Source: Thermodesulfovibrio aggregans (GTDB lineage: Bacteria; Nitrospirota; Thermodesulfovibrionia; Thermodesulfovibrionales; Thermodesulfovibrionaceae). Taken from it: a stretch of 64,000 nt of DNA. Shown piece by piece: positions 35,313 to 44,014 of the stretch. The stretch covers positions 186,001-250,000 of the forward strand of contig NZ_BCNO01000001.1 in the NCBI RefSeq assembly GCF_001514535.1, in the 5' to 3' direction. Made by a program: the position numbers and the translations under genes. Within the stretch, counting starts at the first letter, position 1. Each line of letters starts with the position of its first letter. Below the pieces are notes generated by a model. It was not told the DNA's origin. It did no database searches and worked only from the letters and a program-made list of their open reading frames with translations.

Positions 35313-37014
35313 AATAGGAATTAACTATTTCAACAACAGCTTTATTTATAGGAACTTTTTTACTCTCTTTTGTTCTCCTTTTCTTAATTTCAATTTTATT
35401 TTCCTTAAGTACCTTTTCACCAATTATGACCTGAATTGGTATTCCAATTAAATCGGCATCTTTAAATTTAACACCTGGGCGTTCATCTCTATCATCAATT
35501 AAAACTTCCATATGTCTGTCTGCGAAACTGTTATAAATTTCTGTAACTTTTTCATATAAATCTTCTGCAATCCTAATTGTTTTTTCATCAGCCATATTAA
35601 GAGGAATAATTTCAATATCAAACGGAGCTATACTTTTAGGCCATATTATTCCATCAGCATCATGATTTTGTTCAATTGCAGCAGCAGCTACTCTTGCAGG
35701 TCCTATACCATAACTTCCCATAATAATTGGTTTTTCTTTACCATCTTTATCTAAAAAATAGGCATTGAGAGGTTCTGTATATTTTGTACCCAATTTAAAG
35801 ATATTACCAACTTCAATTGCTTTTTCAATCTTCAAAGGATTTCCACACTTTGGACAGTTGTCTTTTTCTTTAACTTTTCTTATATCGGTCCATTGAGCAT
35901 CAAAATGTTTTTCAGGAATAATTCCTTGAAGATGATAGTCTTTTTTATTTGCTCCAGAGATATAGGAAATTCCTTTTTGAATTGATAAATCAGCAATTTT
36001 TTTGATTTTATGTTCAGTTGGTCCGATAAATCCTATTTCTACTCCAACTATATCAAGAGCCTCTTCAGCAGTAGCAAAACGAAATTCTCCTATAATTCTT
36101 GCAAGTTTCTTTTCATTAAGTTCCTGATCACCTCTAATCATAACAAGTACAGGTTCATTTTTTTCTGATATAACAAGAAGAGATTTAATAAAATACTTTT
36201 CGTCTAAACCTAAAAATTCTGCAACTTCTTTTACTGATTTTTTTTGAGGTGTGTATACTTCTTTATATTCCAGATTTAAAGGTGATAGAGTAGGGAACTG
36301 AGATTTAGCAACTTCTATGTTTGCTGCATAGCCACATTTATCACATAAAACAATATCGTCTTCACCAGCAGGTGTTGGAGCCATAAACTCATGCGATTCC
36401 ATATCACCCATTACTCCAGGATCAGATTCAACTTGGTAGTATTTTAATCCACATCTTGTAAAAATTCTATGATATGCTTCAGCATGCAAATTATAACTTC
36501 TGTCAAGACCTTCCCAGTCAACATCAAAACTGTAACTGTCTTTCATAATAAATTCTCTTGTTCTTAAAACCCCTCCACGAGGCCTTGCTTCATCTCTTAA
36601 TTTTGTTTGAATCTGATACCATATCTGAGGTAGTTGTCTATAGGACTTTATTTCTTTTGAAGCTATCCATGCCATAATTTCTTCATGGGTCATTCCAAGA
36701 CACATGTCTCTACCGGTTCTGTCTTTTAATCTAAACATTTCCTCTTTGATTGTATACCATCTACCTGTTTGTTGCCATATTTCTGCTGGATGAAGAATAG
36801 GCATTGAAATCTCTTGAGCTCCAATTCGCTCCATTTCTTCTTTGAGAATCGTGTTTATTTTATTTAAAACACGCCATCCAAGTGGTAAGAAAATAAATAA
36901 TCCAGCAGCTAGTTGTCTGACATATCCAGCTTTGAGCATTAAAATGTGAGATATTGCGTTAATTCCAGAAGGGATTTCTCTCATAGTAGGGATAAATAGT
37001 TTAGAGTATCTCAT
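35299..37014 (-). CDS. proS: Prolyl-tRNA synthetase
   Basis: This 571-residue class II synthetase is of bacterial type, with motif 1 LPLGWRVLNKIN, motif 2 IKTKLRDE-like QIQTKLRDEARPRGG, an inserted YbaK-like editing domain (EVAEFLGLDEKYFIKSLLV onward), motif 3 GSYGIGPARVAAA and an anticodon-binding C-terminus. The ATG at 37014 is chosen because AGGAGG lies 7 nt upstream; the longer in-frame TTG at 37032 would translate that ribosome-binding site. It heads a five-gene leftward operon. Confidence 0.95.
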   Translation of the reverse strand: MRYSKLFIPTMREIPSGINAISHILMLKAGYVRQLAAGLFIFLPLGWRVLNKINTILKEEMERIGAQEISMPILHPAEIWQQTGRWYTIKEEMFRLKDRTGRDMCLGMTHEEIMAWIASKEIKSYRQLPQIWYQIQTKLRDEARPRGGVLRTREFIMKDSYSFDVDWEGLDRSYNLHAEAYHRIFTRCGLKYYQVESDPGVMGDMESHEFMAPTPAGEDDIVLCDKCGYAANIEVAKSQFPTLSPLNLEYKEVYTPQKKSVKEVAEFLGLDEKYFIKSLLVISEKNEPVLVMIRGDQELNEKKLARIIGEFRFATAEEALDIVGVEIGFIGPTEHKIKKIADLSIQKGISYISGANKKDYHLQGIIPEKHFDAQWTDIRKVKEKDNCPKCGNPLKIEKAIEVGNIFKLGTKYTEPLNAYFLDKDGKEKPIIMGSYGIGPARVAAAAIEQNHDADGIIWPKSIAPFDIEIIPLNMADEKTIRIAEDLYEKVTEIYNSFADRHMEVLIDDRDERPGVKFKDADLIGIPIQVIIGEKVLKENKIEIKKRRTKESKKVPINKAVVEIVNSYYETY

Positions 37015-37045
37015 AAATCTCCTCCTGTGCAATTTAGATTAAATA

Positions 37046-37054
37046 AGTATAGCA
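37046..37054 (-). promoter_or_regulatory. Extended -10 promoter for proS
   Basis: TGC-TATACT on the minus strand (TATACT at 37051-37046) gives a start near 37039 and a leader of about 25 nt with AGGAGG. No convincing -35 was found. Confidence 0.45.
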
Positions 37055-37127
37055 CATTCCGATAATTTTTTGTTTGCTAAAAATTTAACATAATATACAT
37101 TATCAGACATAATTTTAATGATAAAAA

Positions 37128-37148
37128 CTGTTGAAAACCTGTTGAAAA
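37128..37148. repeat. Two direct copies of CTGTTGAAAA, 11 bp apart
   Basis: CTGTTGAAAA occurs at 37128-37137 and 37139-37148 in the 200-nt gap between mtaB and proS. The gap also holds short AT-rich inverted repeats (ATAAT/ATTAT at about 37092-37105). The roughly one-helical-turn phasing could mark a protein-binding site, but nothing more is known. Confidence 0.6.
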
Positions 37149-37233
37149 TTTTGTGAGAAAATTTAAAAACTTAGTAAATTTTATAGAGAAATCTTCAATT
37201 GATTAGTAATCGGGCACTTTTATTTTTGAGTTA

Positions 37234-38457
37234 TTATTTGTTGTTAATTAAACTTACAAATGCGTGTTCATCGTCAACTGAATTAACAATTACTTTTAAA
37301 ATATCTCCTTCGGAAAGTTTGCTGTTGGTGATAAAACATTTAATATAATTGTCAGAAGTTCCAGAATAAAAACCATTTTTTTTATTTTCTACAATTACAT
37401 CAAGCTCTGATCCTAAAAATTTTTTAATATATTTTGATTTTTTATCTTTGCCTATTTTTATAAGATAATTTGCTCTATCTTTTTTAATATTTTCGGGAAT
37501 TTGTTCTGGCATCTGAGAGGCTTTTGTAAAAGGTCTTTTTGAGAATGAAAAAACATGTAAATAGGAAAATCCAATTCTTTCAATTAGTTGTAAGGTTTTT
37601 TTAAAATCTTCATCAGTTTCTGATGGAAAACCAACTATAACATCAGTCCCAATTGAAATATCAGGATAGAATTTAAAGATTTTTTCTATGATATTTAAAA
37701 ATTGATTAGAATTATATGCTCTATTCATTAAATTAAGGATTCTATCACTTCCATGCTGAAGAGGAATGTGAAGGTGTTTGCAAATTCTACTGTCAGATAT
37801 TATTTCAAGAAATTCTTCGTCAATATGATTTACTTCAATAGAACTTAGTCTGATTCTAAACCCCGTAGTTTGTTTAAGTAGTTGTTTTAGAAGTGTATTT
37901 AAATTTACATTGTCTTCAAGATCTATTCCATAAAGTCCAATATTTATTCCACTTAAAATAATTTCCTTAATTCCCATTGAGAGATAATCGTTTATTTCTT
38001 CAATAATATCTTCCAATTTATAACTTCTGGGTTTTCCTCTTAAGTATGGAACAATACAATAGCTGCAGAAGTGATTGCATCCATCCTGAATTTTTACAAT
38101 AGCTCTATGTCTTGAAATATTTAAAGTATTATTTTTATTAAATGATTCAAAATTATTGATTATACTGTCTTTTTCAAAATTTAAAAATACTTTTAAGTTT
38201 TCTGTTTCTTTGGGTTTACATAGCTCTACAAAACAACCTGTGACATAGACTTTTTTACCCGATTTTTTAGCTTTTTCTATAATCTGTCTTGATTGAACTT
38301 CAGCCTTGTGAGTTACTGCACAGGTATTTATAATCCAGAAATCTGCTTCTTCAGGATTAGTTGTAACGGTATATCCTCTAAGCTTTAAAAATTTTTCCCA
38401 TTTCTGAGATTCTGCCTGATTAACTTTGCATCCATAGGTAAAAAAGGATACTTTCAT
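37234..38457 (-). CDS. mtaB: tRNA t6A37 methylthiotransferase MtaB
   Basis: This 407-residue enzyme adds a methylthio group to N6-threonylcarbamoyladenosine-37 of tRNA. The N-terminal UPF0004 domain has YGCKVNQAE, NTCAVTHKAE and VTGCFVE cysteines for the second cluster, and the radical SAM motif is CNHFCSYC. YGCKVNQ (rather than FGCQMN) separates MtaB from MiaB; a TRAM domain ends the protein. It overlaps miaB by 4 nt. The t6A substrate is supplied by TsaD, encoded at 49026. Confidence 0.92.
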   Translation of the reverse strand: MKVSFFTYGCKVNQAESQKWEKFLKLRGYTVTTNPEEADFWIINTCAVTHKAEVQSRQIIEKAKKSGKKVYVTGCFVELCKPKETENLKVFLNFEKDSIINNFESFNKNNTLNISRHRAIVKIQDGCNHFCSYCIVPYLRGKPRSYKLEDIIEEINDYLSMGIKEIILSGINIGLYGIDLEDNVNLNTLLKQLLKQTTGFRIRLSSIEVNHIDEEFLEIISDSRICKHLHIPLQHGSDRILNLMNRAYNSNQFLNIIEKIFKFYPDISIGTDVIVGFPSETDEDFKKTLQLIERIGFSYLHVFSFSKRPFTKASQMPEQIPENIKKDRANYLIKIGKDKKSKYIKKFLGSELDVIVENKKNGFYSGTSDNYIKCFITNSKLSEGDILKVIVNSVDDEHAFVSLINNK

Positions 38458-39749
38458 TGTTTAATGATTTCTCCTTCTAAGGAGTGCCTGTGTGCTTTTA
38501 TAATTTTTACATTAATGATTTTACCTGTGCCAATATCAGAAGCAATTTTTACTATTTTGTTTGTTCTTGTTCTTCCAGTTGAGTATTCTTCTTCATCCTT
38601 ATCTTCAATAAGGACTTCTTGAATTGTGCCTTCAAGTAATTTATTCTTTCTCTCTGTTATTTTATCCTGAAGTTTCAGGATCTCTGTTAGTCTTTGAGAT
38701 TTGACTTCTTCTGAAATTTGTCCATCAAGTTTTGCCGCAACAGTTCCAGTTCGTGGAGAAAATTTGAAAGCAAAAATACCATCAAACTGGATTTCCTTTA
38801 AAGCATTTATAGTTTTTTCAAAATCTTCATCTTGTTCTTGAGGAAATCCTACAATAATATCTGAAGTAATGGAAATATCTGGAATTGCCTCACGAAGCCA
38901 GCATATTTTTTCAAAATACTCTTCATAGGTGTATTTTCTATTCATTAATTTAAGAATTTTATTGGACCCTGCCTGAAGAGGAAGATGAATATGTTCACAT
39001 ACTTTATCACAATATTTAATTGCATTGATAAGCCTTTTTGATAAATCCTTAGGATGAGAGGTAACAAAACGAATTCTTTCAATCCCTTTAATTTCATTAA
39101 TTTTTTCAAGTAAAGAGGGAAAATCAATATCTCCATCTCTGTAAGAATTTACGTTCTGTCCAAGTAGTGTAATTTCTTTAAATCCAGACTCTCCAAGCAA
39201 TCTAATTTCTTCAAGAATACTCTCTACAGGTCTACTTCTTTCCCTACCCCTTGTGTATGGAACAACGCAGTATGCGCAGTAGTTGTTACATCCATACATA
39301 ATATTTACCCATGCCTTTACATGATGCATTCTTTTAGCAGGAATTTTGATATTTGCAACAAGGGGATTTTCATCAGTAAATATTTTATTAGAAATTTGAT
39401 TTTCTAAAATATTTTCAATCATATGAATATTATCTGGTCCAATAATATAGTCAATGTAGGGAACTCTGTCTAAAAGTTTTTCACCTTGAAGTTGCGCTAC
39501 ACAACCTGCTACAATAATTTTTAGTTCAGGATTTTTCTTCTTAAGATGTTTTATCCTTCCAAGACTACTTAAAAATTTTTGTTCAGCCTTTTGTCTTATT
39601 GCACAGGTATTAAAGACAACAATATCTGCCTTTTTTGGTTCTTCAACCTCAATAAATCCCTTTGATTCAAATATTCCAAGCATTCTTTCAGTGTCATGTT
39701 CATTCATCTGACAACCGAAAGTTTTTATGTAAACTGCCCTTCCCTTCAT
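38454..39749 (-). CDS. miaB: tRNA i6A37 methylthiotransferase MiaB
   Basis: This is a 431-residue radical SAM enzyme converting i6A37 to ms2i6A37. The UPF0004 motif FGCQMNEHD, NTCAIRQKAE, VAGCVAQL, the radical SAM triad CNNYCAYC and PYTRGRERSR, and a C-terminal TRAM domain are all present at normal length. The ATG lies six bases after a TATAAT box with no Shine-Dalgarno sequence, suggesting a leaderless transcript shared with mtaB. Confidence 0.95.
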   Translation of the reverse strand: MKGRAVYIKTFGCQMNEHDTERMLGIFESKGFIEVEEPKKADIVVFNTCAIRQKAEQKFLSSLGRIKHLKKKNPELKIIVAGCVAQLQGEKLLDRVPYIDYIIGPDNIHMIENILENQISNKIFTDENPLVANIKIPAKRMHHVKAWVNIMYGCNNYCAYCVVPYTRGRERSRPVESILEEIRLLGESGFKEITLLGQNVNSYRDGDIDFPSLLEKINEIKGIERIRFVTSHPKDLSKRLINAIKYCDKVCEHIHLPLQAGSNKILKLMNRKYTYEEYFEKICWLREAIPDISITSDIIVGFPQEQDEDFEKTINALKEIQFDGIFAFKFSPRTGTVAAKLDGQISEEVKSQRLTEILKLQDKITERKNKLLEGTIQEVLIEDKDEEEYSTGRTRTNKIVKIASDIGTGKIINVKIIKAHRHSLEGEIIKQ

Positions 39750-39755
39750 GTTTTT

Positions 39756-39786
39756 ATTATAACAGGCAAGATTACTTTATTTTCAA
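39756..39786 (-). promoter_or_regulatory. Promoter for miaB-mtaB, leaderless geometry
   Basis: On the minus strand TTGAAA (39786-39781), a 19-nt spacer and TGT-TATAAT (TATAAT at 39761-39756) are followed by six bases and the miaB ATG at 39749. Confidence 0.6.
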
Positions 39787-39794
39787 ACAACTAT

Positions 39795-39823
39795 TTGAAG
39801 ATTTTTGAATTTTATCTCATAAT
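39795..39823 (+). promoter_or_regulatory. Promoter for the antiporter gene, leaderless geometry
   Basis: TTGAAG (39795-39800), a 17-nt spacer and CATAAT (39818-39823), then six bases and the ATG at 39830. No purine-rich ribosome-binding site lies upstream of the start. Confidence 0.5.
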
Positions 39824-39829
39824 ATAAAA

Positions 39830-41812
39830 ATGTACGAATTTTTACAAGCTATCCTTTTAATTTTTGGCATTTCAGGTTTAATAATTTATATTCTCGGTAA
39901 ACTCAACATTCCCTCTATTGTAGGATTTTTAATTGCTGGAACAGTAATAGGTCCCTATGGTCTTGGATTTATTAAAAGTCCTCATGATGTTGAGATTATT
40001 GCTGAAATTGGAGTTATACTTTTGATGTTCACCATAGGAGTAGAATTTTCTCTTCCAAGACTGCTCTCTCTTAAGAGGGAAGTATTTCTATTCGGAGGTC
40101 TTCAAGTTATTTTAACTATTATTGTAATAACCATTTTGAGTCAATTCATACTGGATGTTTCTTTAAACAGCTCAATTTTCTATGGATTTATTGTAGCCCT
40201 CAGCAGTACAGCTATTGTTATGAAATTACTCGCTGATAAAGGAGAATTGAACTCCCCTCATGGCAAAATTTGTCTTGGAATTCTTCTTTTTCAGGATCTC
40301 TGTGTTGTTCCTCTCATGCTCTTTACCAATATTCTTTCTGGTAGCAGTGGAACATATTCTAATTTTTTCACTGTTATTATTAAATCATCGCTAATACTCT
40401 CAATTGTTTTTATATTCTCTCGATTAGCTGTACCTTACATTCTCCATGAAATTGTCAAGACAAGAAATAGAGAACTATTTATAATTTCAACAATACTTAT
40501 CTGTCTTGGAACCGCCCTTTTTACATCAAAGTTGGGACTTTCGCTTGCTCTTGGAGCTTTCTTGGCTGGAGTAGTTATATCAGAGTCTGAATACTCTGCG
40601 CAGGCTATATCAGATATTCTGCCTTTTAAAGAGATATTTTCTGGCATTTTTTTCATATCAGTAGGAATGCTTTTAAATCTCGATTATGTAAGAACTAACT
40701 TATTGGAAGAATTTCTTATTGTGGGTGGTATTTTCTCTGTAAAAACAATGGTAGTTGCATTGATTATATACATTTTTATGCATTCATTAAAGTTGTCATT
40801 AAAATCTGCCTTTTCACTATCACAGATTGGAGAATTTTCTTTTGTATTAGCATTTACTGGAAAATCTCTCTCTCTCTTAGATGAAAATGCATATCAGAGT
40901 TTTATTTCGGCTTCAGTCATAACAATGCTACTTACTCCATTGATAATCAGGTATTCACCAAATATAGTAGATTCATTATCTAACAAGAAGTTTTTCAAAT
41001 ATTTTGAAAGGGCTAAAAAAATTAAAGAATCAGATATTGTCATCAAAAAATCAAATCATGTAATTATCATAGGTTTTGGTCTAAATGGAAGAAATCTTGC
41101 TAGAGTTCTTAAAGAGACGAATATACCATATGTAGTTTTAGAGCTTAATCCTGAAACAGTTAGAAAAATGAAAAAGAAAGGAGAACCCATATATTATGGA
41201 GATGGAACAAGTCAGGAAATATTACATAAACTCGGTATTAAAAGAGCTAAAGTCCTCGTTGTTGCTATATCAGATCCTTCTGCAACAAGAAAAATAGTTC
41301 AAATAGCAAAAACTGAAAACCCCGTTATACATATAATTGTCAGGACAAGATTTGTAACAGAGATTGAAGAGTTGAAAAAATTAGGAGCTGATGAAGTTAT
41401 TCCTGAGGAGTTTGAAACGTCTCTGGAAATTTTTGCCAGAGTTTTACATTACTTTAGTGTGCCTAGAAATCAAATATTGCAAATGATAGAAAAAATAAGA
41501 GCAGAAGGTTATGAAATTTTAAGATTTGCCGACACTCCAAAAACTCGTGCAGGAATTGAGTGTGTTATTTTTGAAGGACTCGATATGGATAGTTTTTTAG
41601 TAGAAAAAGATTCATGGTTAATAGGACATTCTCTTAAATCTCTTAATATAAGAAATAGAGCAAAAGTTACAGTGATTGCTATTCAAAGAGGAAAAGAGAC
41701 TATTTTAAATCCACCTGCTGATTTTGTTTTAAAAGAGGGAGATATAATAATCTATGTAGGCGAAAAAAAACAGCTGGTTGAAGCATTGAAATTTTTTCAG
41801 AAAAAAGATTAA
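39830..41812 (+). CDS. CPA2 cation/proton antiporter, KefB-like, with TrkA domains
   Basis: This 660-residue membrane protein has about 12 hydrophobic segments in its first 380 residues (PSIVGFLIAGTVIGPYGLG, ALSSTAIVMKLL and LGAFLAGVVISES are CPA2 signatures), a TrkA-N nucleotide-binding domain (VIIIGFGLNGRNLARVLKE, then YGDGTSQEILH) and a C-terminal TrkA-C domain. It would exchange K+ or Na+ for protons under nucleotide control. Three bases separate its stop from that of the convergent flavoprotein gene. Confidence 0.9.
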   Translation: MYEFLQAILLIFGISGLIIYILGKLNIPSIVGFLIAGTVIGPYGLGFIKSPHDVEIIAEIGVILLMFTIGVEFSLPRLLSLKREVFLFGGLQVILTIIVITILSQFILDVSLNSSIFYGFIVALSSTAIVMKLLADKGELNSPHGKICLGILLFQDLCVVPLMLFTNILSGSSGTYSNFFTVIIKSSLILSIVFIFSRLAVPYILHEIVKTRNRELFIISTILICLGTALFTSKLGLSLALGAFLAGVVISESEYSAQAISDILPFKEIFSGIFFISVGMLLNLDYVRTNLLEEFLIVGGIFSVKTMVVALIIYIFMHSLKLSLKSAFSLSQIGEFSFVLAFTGKSLSLLDENAYQSFISASVITMLLTPLIIRYSPNIVDSLSNKKFFKYFERAKKIKESDIVIKKSNHVIIIGFGLNGRNLARVLKETNIPYVVLELNPETVRKMKKKGEPIYYGDGTSQEILHKLGIKRAKVLVVAISDPSATRKIVQIAKTENPVIHIIVRTRFVTEIEELKKLGADEVIPEEFETSLEIFARVLHYFSVPRNQILQMIEKIRAEGYEILRFADTPKTRAGIECVIFEGLDMDSFLVEKDSWLIGHSLKSLNIRNRAKVTVIAIQRGKETILNPPADFVLKEGDIIIYVGEKKQLVEALKFFQKKD

Positions 41813-41815
41813 TTT

Positions 41816-42448
41816 TTATCTTATAAAATTAGTAAATATTTTTGCTTCCTTATCAGGCTTACTTATTATACTATTTCCATTTTCAATGAGTTTTAATGTC
41901 CATGCCATATTTTTCCCAAGTATTCTCATTATCTGCATACCTTCTTCATCTTTTAAAACTTCTCCTGGATTCATTCCAAATACTACATTCCAGTAATTAG
42001 ACGATGGAACAATCATCTCTGCATAATGGAGATAATGCAAAAGTTGATCAAAAGTTGATACCCCACCTGAGCGTCTATCAGCTACAACAGCTACTCCGAC
42101 TTTATGTCTAAACATTCCTCCATTTACGGATGCTACAAGAAAGGCTCTATCTAAAAAGCATTTAAATGTACCAGCTATGCCTGAAAAATAAACTGGAGAA
42201 CCTAGTATAACACCATCAGATTCTTTTATTTTTTGAATCCATTGATTAACCTCATCATTAATTGAGCATTTTTCATCCTTATTTTTTGCACATCTATAAC
42301 ATGCAATACATCCCCTTATTTTCTTATTTCCAACATGAATTATTTCAACTTTTATTTTTTCTTTTTTTAACTCTTCAACTACCATTTTTATAGCATGATA
42401 AGTATTACCGTTTTTTCTTGGACTTCCATTAAAGGCTGTAACCTTCAT
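41816..42448 (-). CDS. Flavodoxin-fold NADPH-dependent FMN reductase family protein
   Basis: This 210-residue protein has the FMN phosphate loop NGSPRKNGNT, GCIACYRCAKNKDEKC (cysteines as in iron-sulfur flavoproteins), and VILGSPVYFSGIAGTFKCFLD. The cysteine set could bind a Fe-S cluster. The ATG at 42448 gives the typical family N-terminus; a GTG at 42454 is in frame, and GGAGGAGGAAGGGG upstream could serve either. The function may be electron transfer or quinone/metal reduction. Confidence 0.85.
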   Translation of the reverse strand: MKVTAFNGSPRKNGNTYHAIKMVVEELKKEKIKVEIIHVGNKKIRGCIACYRCAKNKDEKCSINDEVNQWIQKIKESDGVILGSPVYFSGIAGTFKCFLDRAFLVASVNGGMFRHKVGVAVVADRRSGGVSTFDQLLHYLHYAEMIVPSSNYWNVVFGMNPGEVLKDEEGMQIMRILGKNMAWTLKLIENGNSIISKPDKEAKIFTNFIR

Positions 42449-42479
42449 TTTCACCCCTTCCTCCTCCCTTAATAAAATA

Positions 42480-42570
42480 CGGAGAGGGAGGGATTCGAAC
42501 CCTCGGTGGAGCTTTTAGACCCCACACGCGATTTCCAGTCGCGCCCGTTCGGCCACTCCGGCACCTCTCC
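42480..42570 (-). tRNA. tRNA-Ser (GGA)
   Basis: The minus strand folds as GGAGAGG ... CCTCTCC with discriminator G, D arm, anticodon stem CGCGA-CTGGAAA-TCGCG (anticodon GGA), a long class II variable arm, and T arm with GGTTCGAATCC. Length 91 nt; CCA is not encoded. The long variable arm and G73 identify serine. Confidence 0.96.
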
Positions 42571-42581
42571 AATGATTATTT

Positions 42582-42611
42582 ATTTTAGCATTTAAGAGAT
42601 TATATTTTCAA
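42582..42611 (-). promoter_or_regulatory. Promoter for tRNA-Ser
   Basis: Minus strand TTGAAA (42611-42606), an 18-nt spacer and TGC-TAAAAT (TAAAAT at 42587-42582) lie 11 nt before the tRNA. The -35 falls inside the 3' end of the upstream unknown gene. Confidence 0.45.
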
Positions 42612-42909
42612 AAAATGTAATTAATTTCTCTTCATTTTTCTTTAAAAATTCTTCAAGTTCCTCTCTGTTTAGAGGACTGCATGCATCAGGTTCTGAACTG
42701 TCAACTTTTACAAGCATTATTCTTTTAATTTTACCTTCAAGAATGGCAACACACATAACAATGTTGTCAATTGTGAATTCTATTTCTTCAAATTCACTTA
42801 GATCATCAGGTATTCTTTCACAATAAAGACCACAGTTCTGTAAGAATTTAAAATCTTTGATTTTTTCAGTATTAACTGTTTTCCCTATATATTTTTTAAA
42901 CTTATCCAT
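42592..42909 (-). CDS. Hypothetical protein, 105 residues
   Basis: I do not recognise this gene. The product is soluble, acidic at its C-terminus, with four cysteines (NCGLYCE, VMCVA, DACSP) and a helical tail. The ATG at 42909 has AAGGGA 7 nt upstream. The frame continues upstream to an ATG at 42966, but those codons lie in the terminator hairpin of the cytochrome c3 gene, so the longer form is unlikely. It sits between that terminator and tRNA-Ser. Confidence 0.6.
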   Translation of the reverse strand: MDKFKKYIGKTVNTEKIKDFKFLQNCGLYCERIPDDLSEFEEIEFTIDNIVMCVAILEGKIKRIMLVKVDSSEPDACSPLNREELEEFLKKNEEKLITFFENIIS

Positions 42910-42922
42910 AAATGAATCCCTT

Positions 42923-42960
42923 AAAATAAAAGAGGAGCCTCTTAGATGAGACTCCTCTTT
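42923..42960 (-). terminator. Intrinsic terminator of the cytochrome operon
   Basis: AAAGAGGAG (42929-42937) pairs with CTCCTCTTT (42952-42960), extended inside by CTC/GAG with one mismatch. On the minus strand it is followed by TTTTATTTTAA. It lies 15 nt after the c3 stop codon. Confidence 0.85.
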
Positions 42961-42975
42961 ATGCAAAATTAAATA

Positions 42976-43347
42976 TTAAGACTTTTTGTGACATTCATTA
43001 CACTTTGTTGGTGCTGCTTTTCCAGCCTCGTTTTCCTTTTTATGGCAATCTATACAGTTCTTGTGATATGCATCCATTGCCTTTGGTGCATTGTCTTTTG
43101 CCTCTGCAACATCATGACATGTTGTGCATTTCTGAGCCTTTTCAGCAGGATTTGCATCCTTGTGGTGACAGACTTTGCAATCCACCTTATAATTTTCAAT
43201 ATGTTTCTTGTGCGTAAAATCAACTGGTGGGAACTTTCCACCATCCCAATGTAACTTGTAAACATCCTGAGGCTGAGCATAGACAAAGGAAATAGCAAAT
43301 AGAAAACTAGCAGCAATAAGAACCATCAATCCTTTTTTAGATTTCAT
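42976..43347 (-). CDS. Tetrahaem cytochrome c3 family protein
   Basis: This 123-residue periplasmic protein has a signal peptide (to about A24, YAQ) and four CxxCH haem sites at C57, C74, C98 and C116. FTHKKHIENYKVDCKVCHH and AYHKNCIDCH give the distal histidines typical of class III cytochromes. In sulfate reducers such proteins shuttle electrons in the periplasm. It is the last gene of the three-gene cytochrome operon, 40 nt after the cytochrome b gene, with AAAGGAGGTG before the ATG, and it is followed by a terminator. Confidence 0.93.
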   Translation of the reverse strand: MKSKKGLMVLIAASFLFAISFVYAQPQDVYKLHWDGGKFPPVDFTHKKHIENYKVDCKVCHHKDANPAEKAQKCTTCHDVAEAKDNAPKAMDAYHKNCIDCHKKENEAGKAAPTKCNECHKKS

Positions 43348-43387
43348 CCTCTTTCACCTCCTTTCGTTAATTTTTATAATTTTCACA

Positions 43388-44014
43388 CTATTCATGTTCT
43401 TCTTCGTAACCTGTAAACATAGCCTTAATATGTGCCATTGGTGTGTGTCCTAGTGTGGCAAGGTAGAAATGGACAATTATAAAGGCACTGAAGAATATCC
43501 AAAGAGCTGTATGAATGAGTGTAGCAATCTGTATTCCACCAATGAGTTTAGCCAATGAACCGAAAAGCTCTGGATCCCAGAGAATCAAGCCTGTAATAAT
43601 TTGTAATGGTATAAGAAGTGCCATTATCATTAAATAGGAGATTTGTTGCATTGGATTAAATTTATTTTCAGGTGTTGGATGATGAGGATTTTTATCGCCT
43701 ACCATTATTCCATATCCATAATATTTAGCCTGTCTTATTGAATTTTTTATAAATTCCACAGGTCTCCAGAAAGGTGGTACGTAGATTTTGAATAGTTTAC
43801 CCGATAAAAGATAGTACAATAGCCATATAAAATAGTTTGCAAGCAATATAAAACCAAGCCAGCTATGAATTTGAACAGCAGTTTCAAAGCTCATCAATCC
43901 CATTGAGTCAACAAATCTTATTTGAGCACCTGTAATTATAAGTATTATGAAACCTATTGCATTTATCCAATGCCAGATTCTGACTGGTAATGGATGAAGA
44001 TAAATTTTCTTCAT
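43388..44014 (-). CDS. Membrane cytochrome b (Ni-hydrogenase/formate dehydrogenase type)
   Basis: This 208-residue protein has four membrane helices and histidines in the expected places (RIWHWINAIGF, VQIHSWLGFI, LIHTALW, IIVHFYLATLGH). It belongs to the b-type cytochrome family that anchors periplasmic enzymes and exchanges electrons with the quinone pool. Its start overlaps the multiheme stop by one base (TAATG). Together with the cytochromes on both sides it is probably the membrane anchor and quinone site of one complex; direction of electron flow is not visible. Confidence 0.9.
   Translation of the reverse strand: MKKIYLHPLPVRIWHWINAIGFIILIITGAQIRFVDSMGLMSFETAVQIHSWLGFILLANYFIWLLYYLLSGKLFKIYVPPFWRPVEFIKNSIRQAKYYGYGIMVGDKNPHHPTPENKFNPMQQISYLMIMALLIPLQIITGLILWDPELFGSLAKLIGGIQIATLIHTALWIFFSAFIIVHFYLATLGHTPMAHIKAMFTGYEEEHE

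Noticed and set aside
37015-37032. Upstream TTG start for proS
   Set aside because: It would translate the AGGAGG ribosome-binding site that serves the ATG at 37014.
42910-42966. N-terminal extension of the unknown gene at 42592
   Set aside because: The 19 extra codons come from the cytochrome c3 terminator hairpin, and a start with its own ribosome-binding site exists at 42909.
43005-43217. Open frames antisense to the cytochrome c3 gene
   Set aside because: They are opposite a well-supported CxxCH protein and have no recognisable product or ribosome-binding site.
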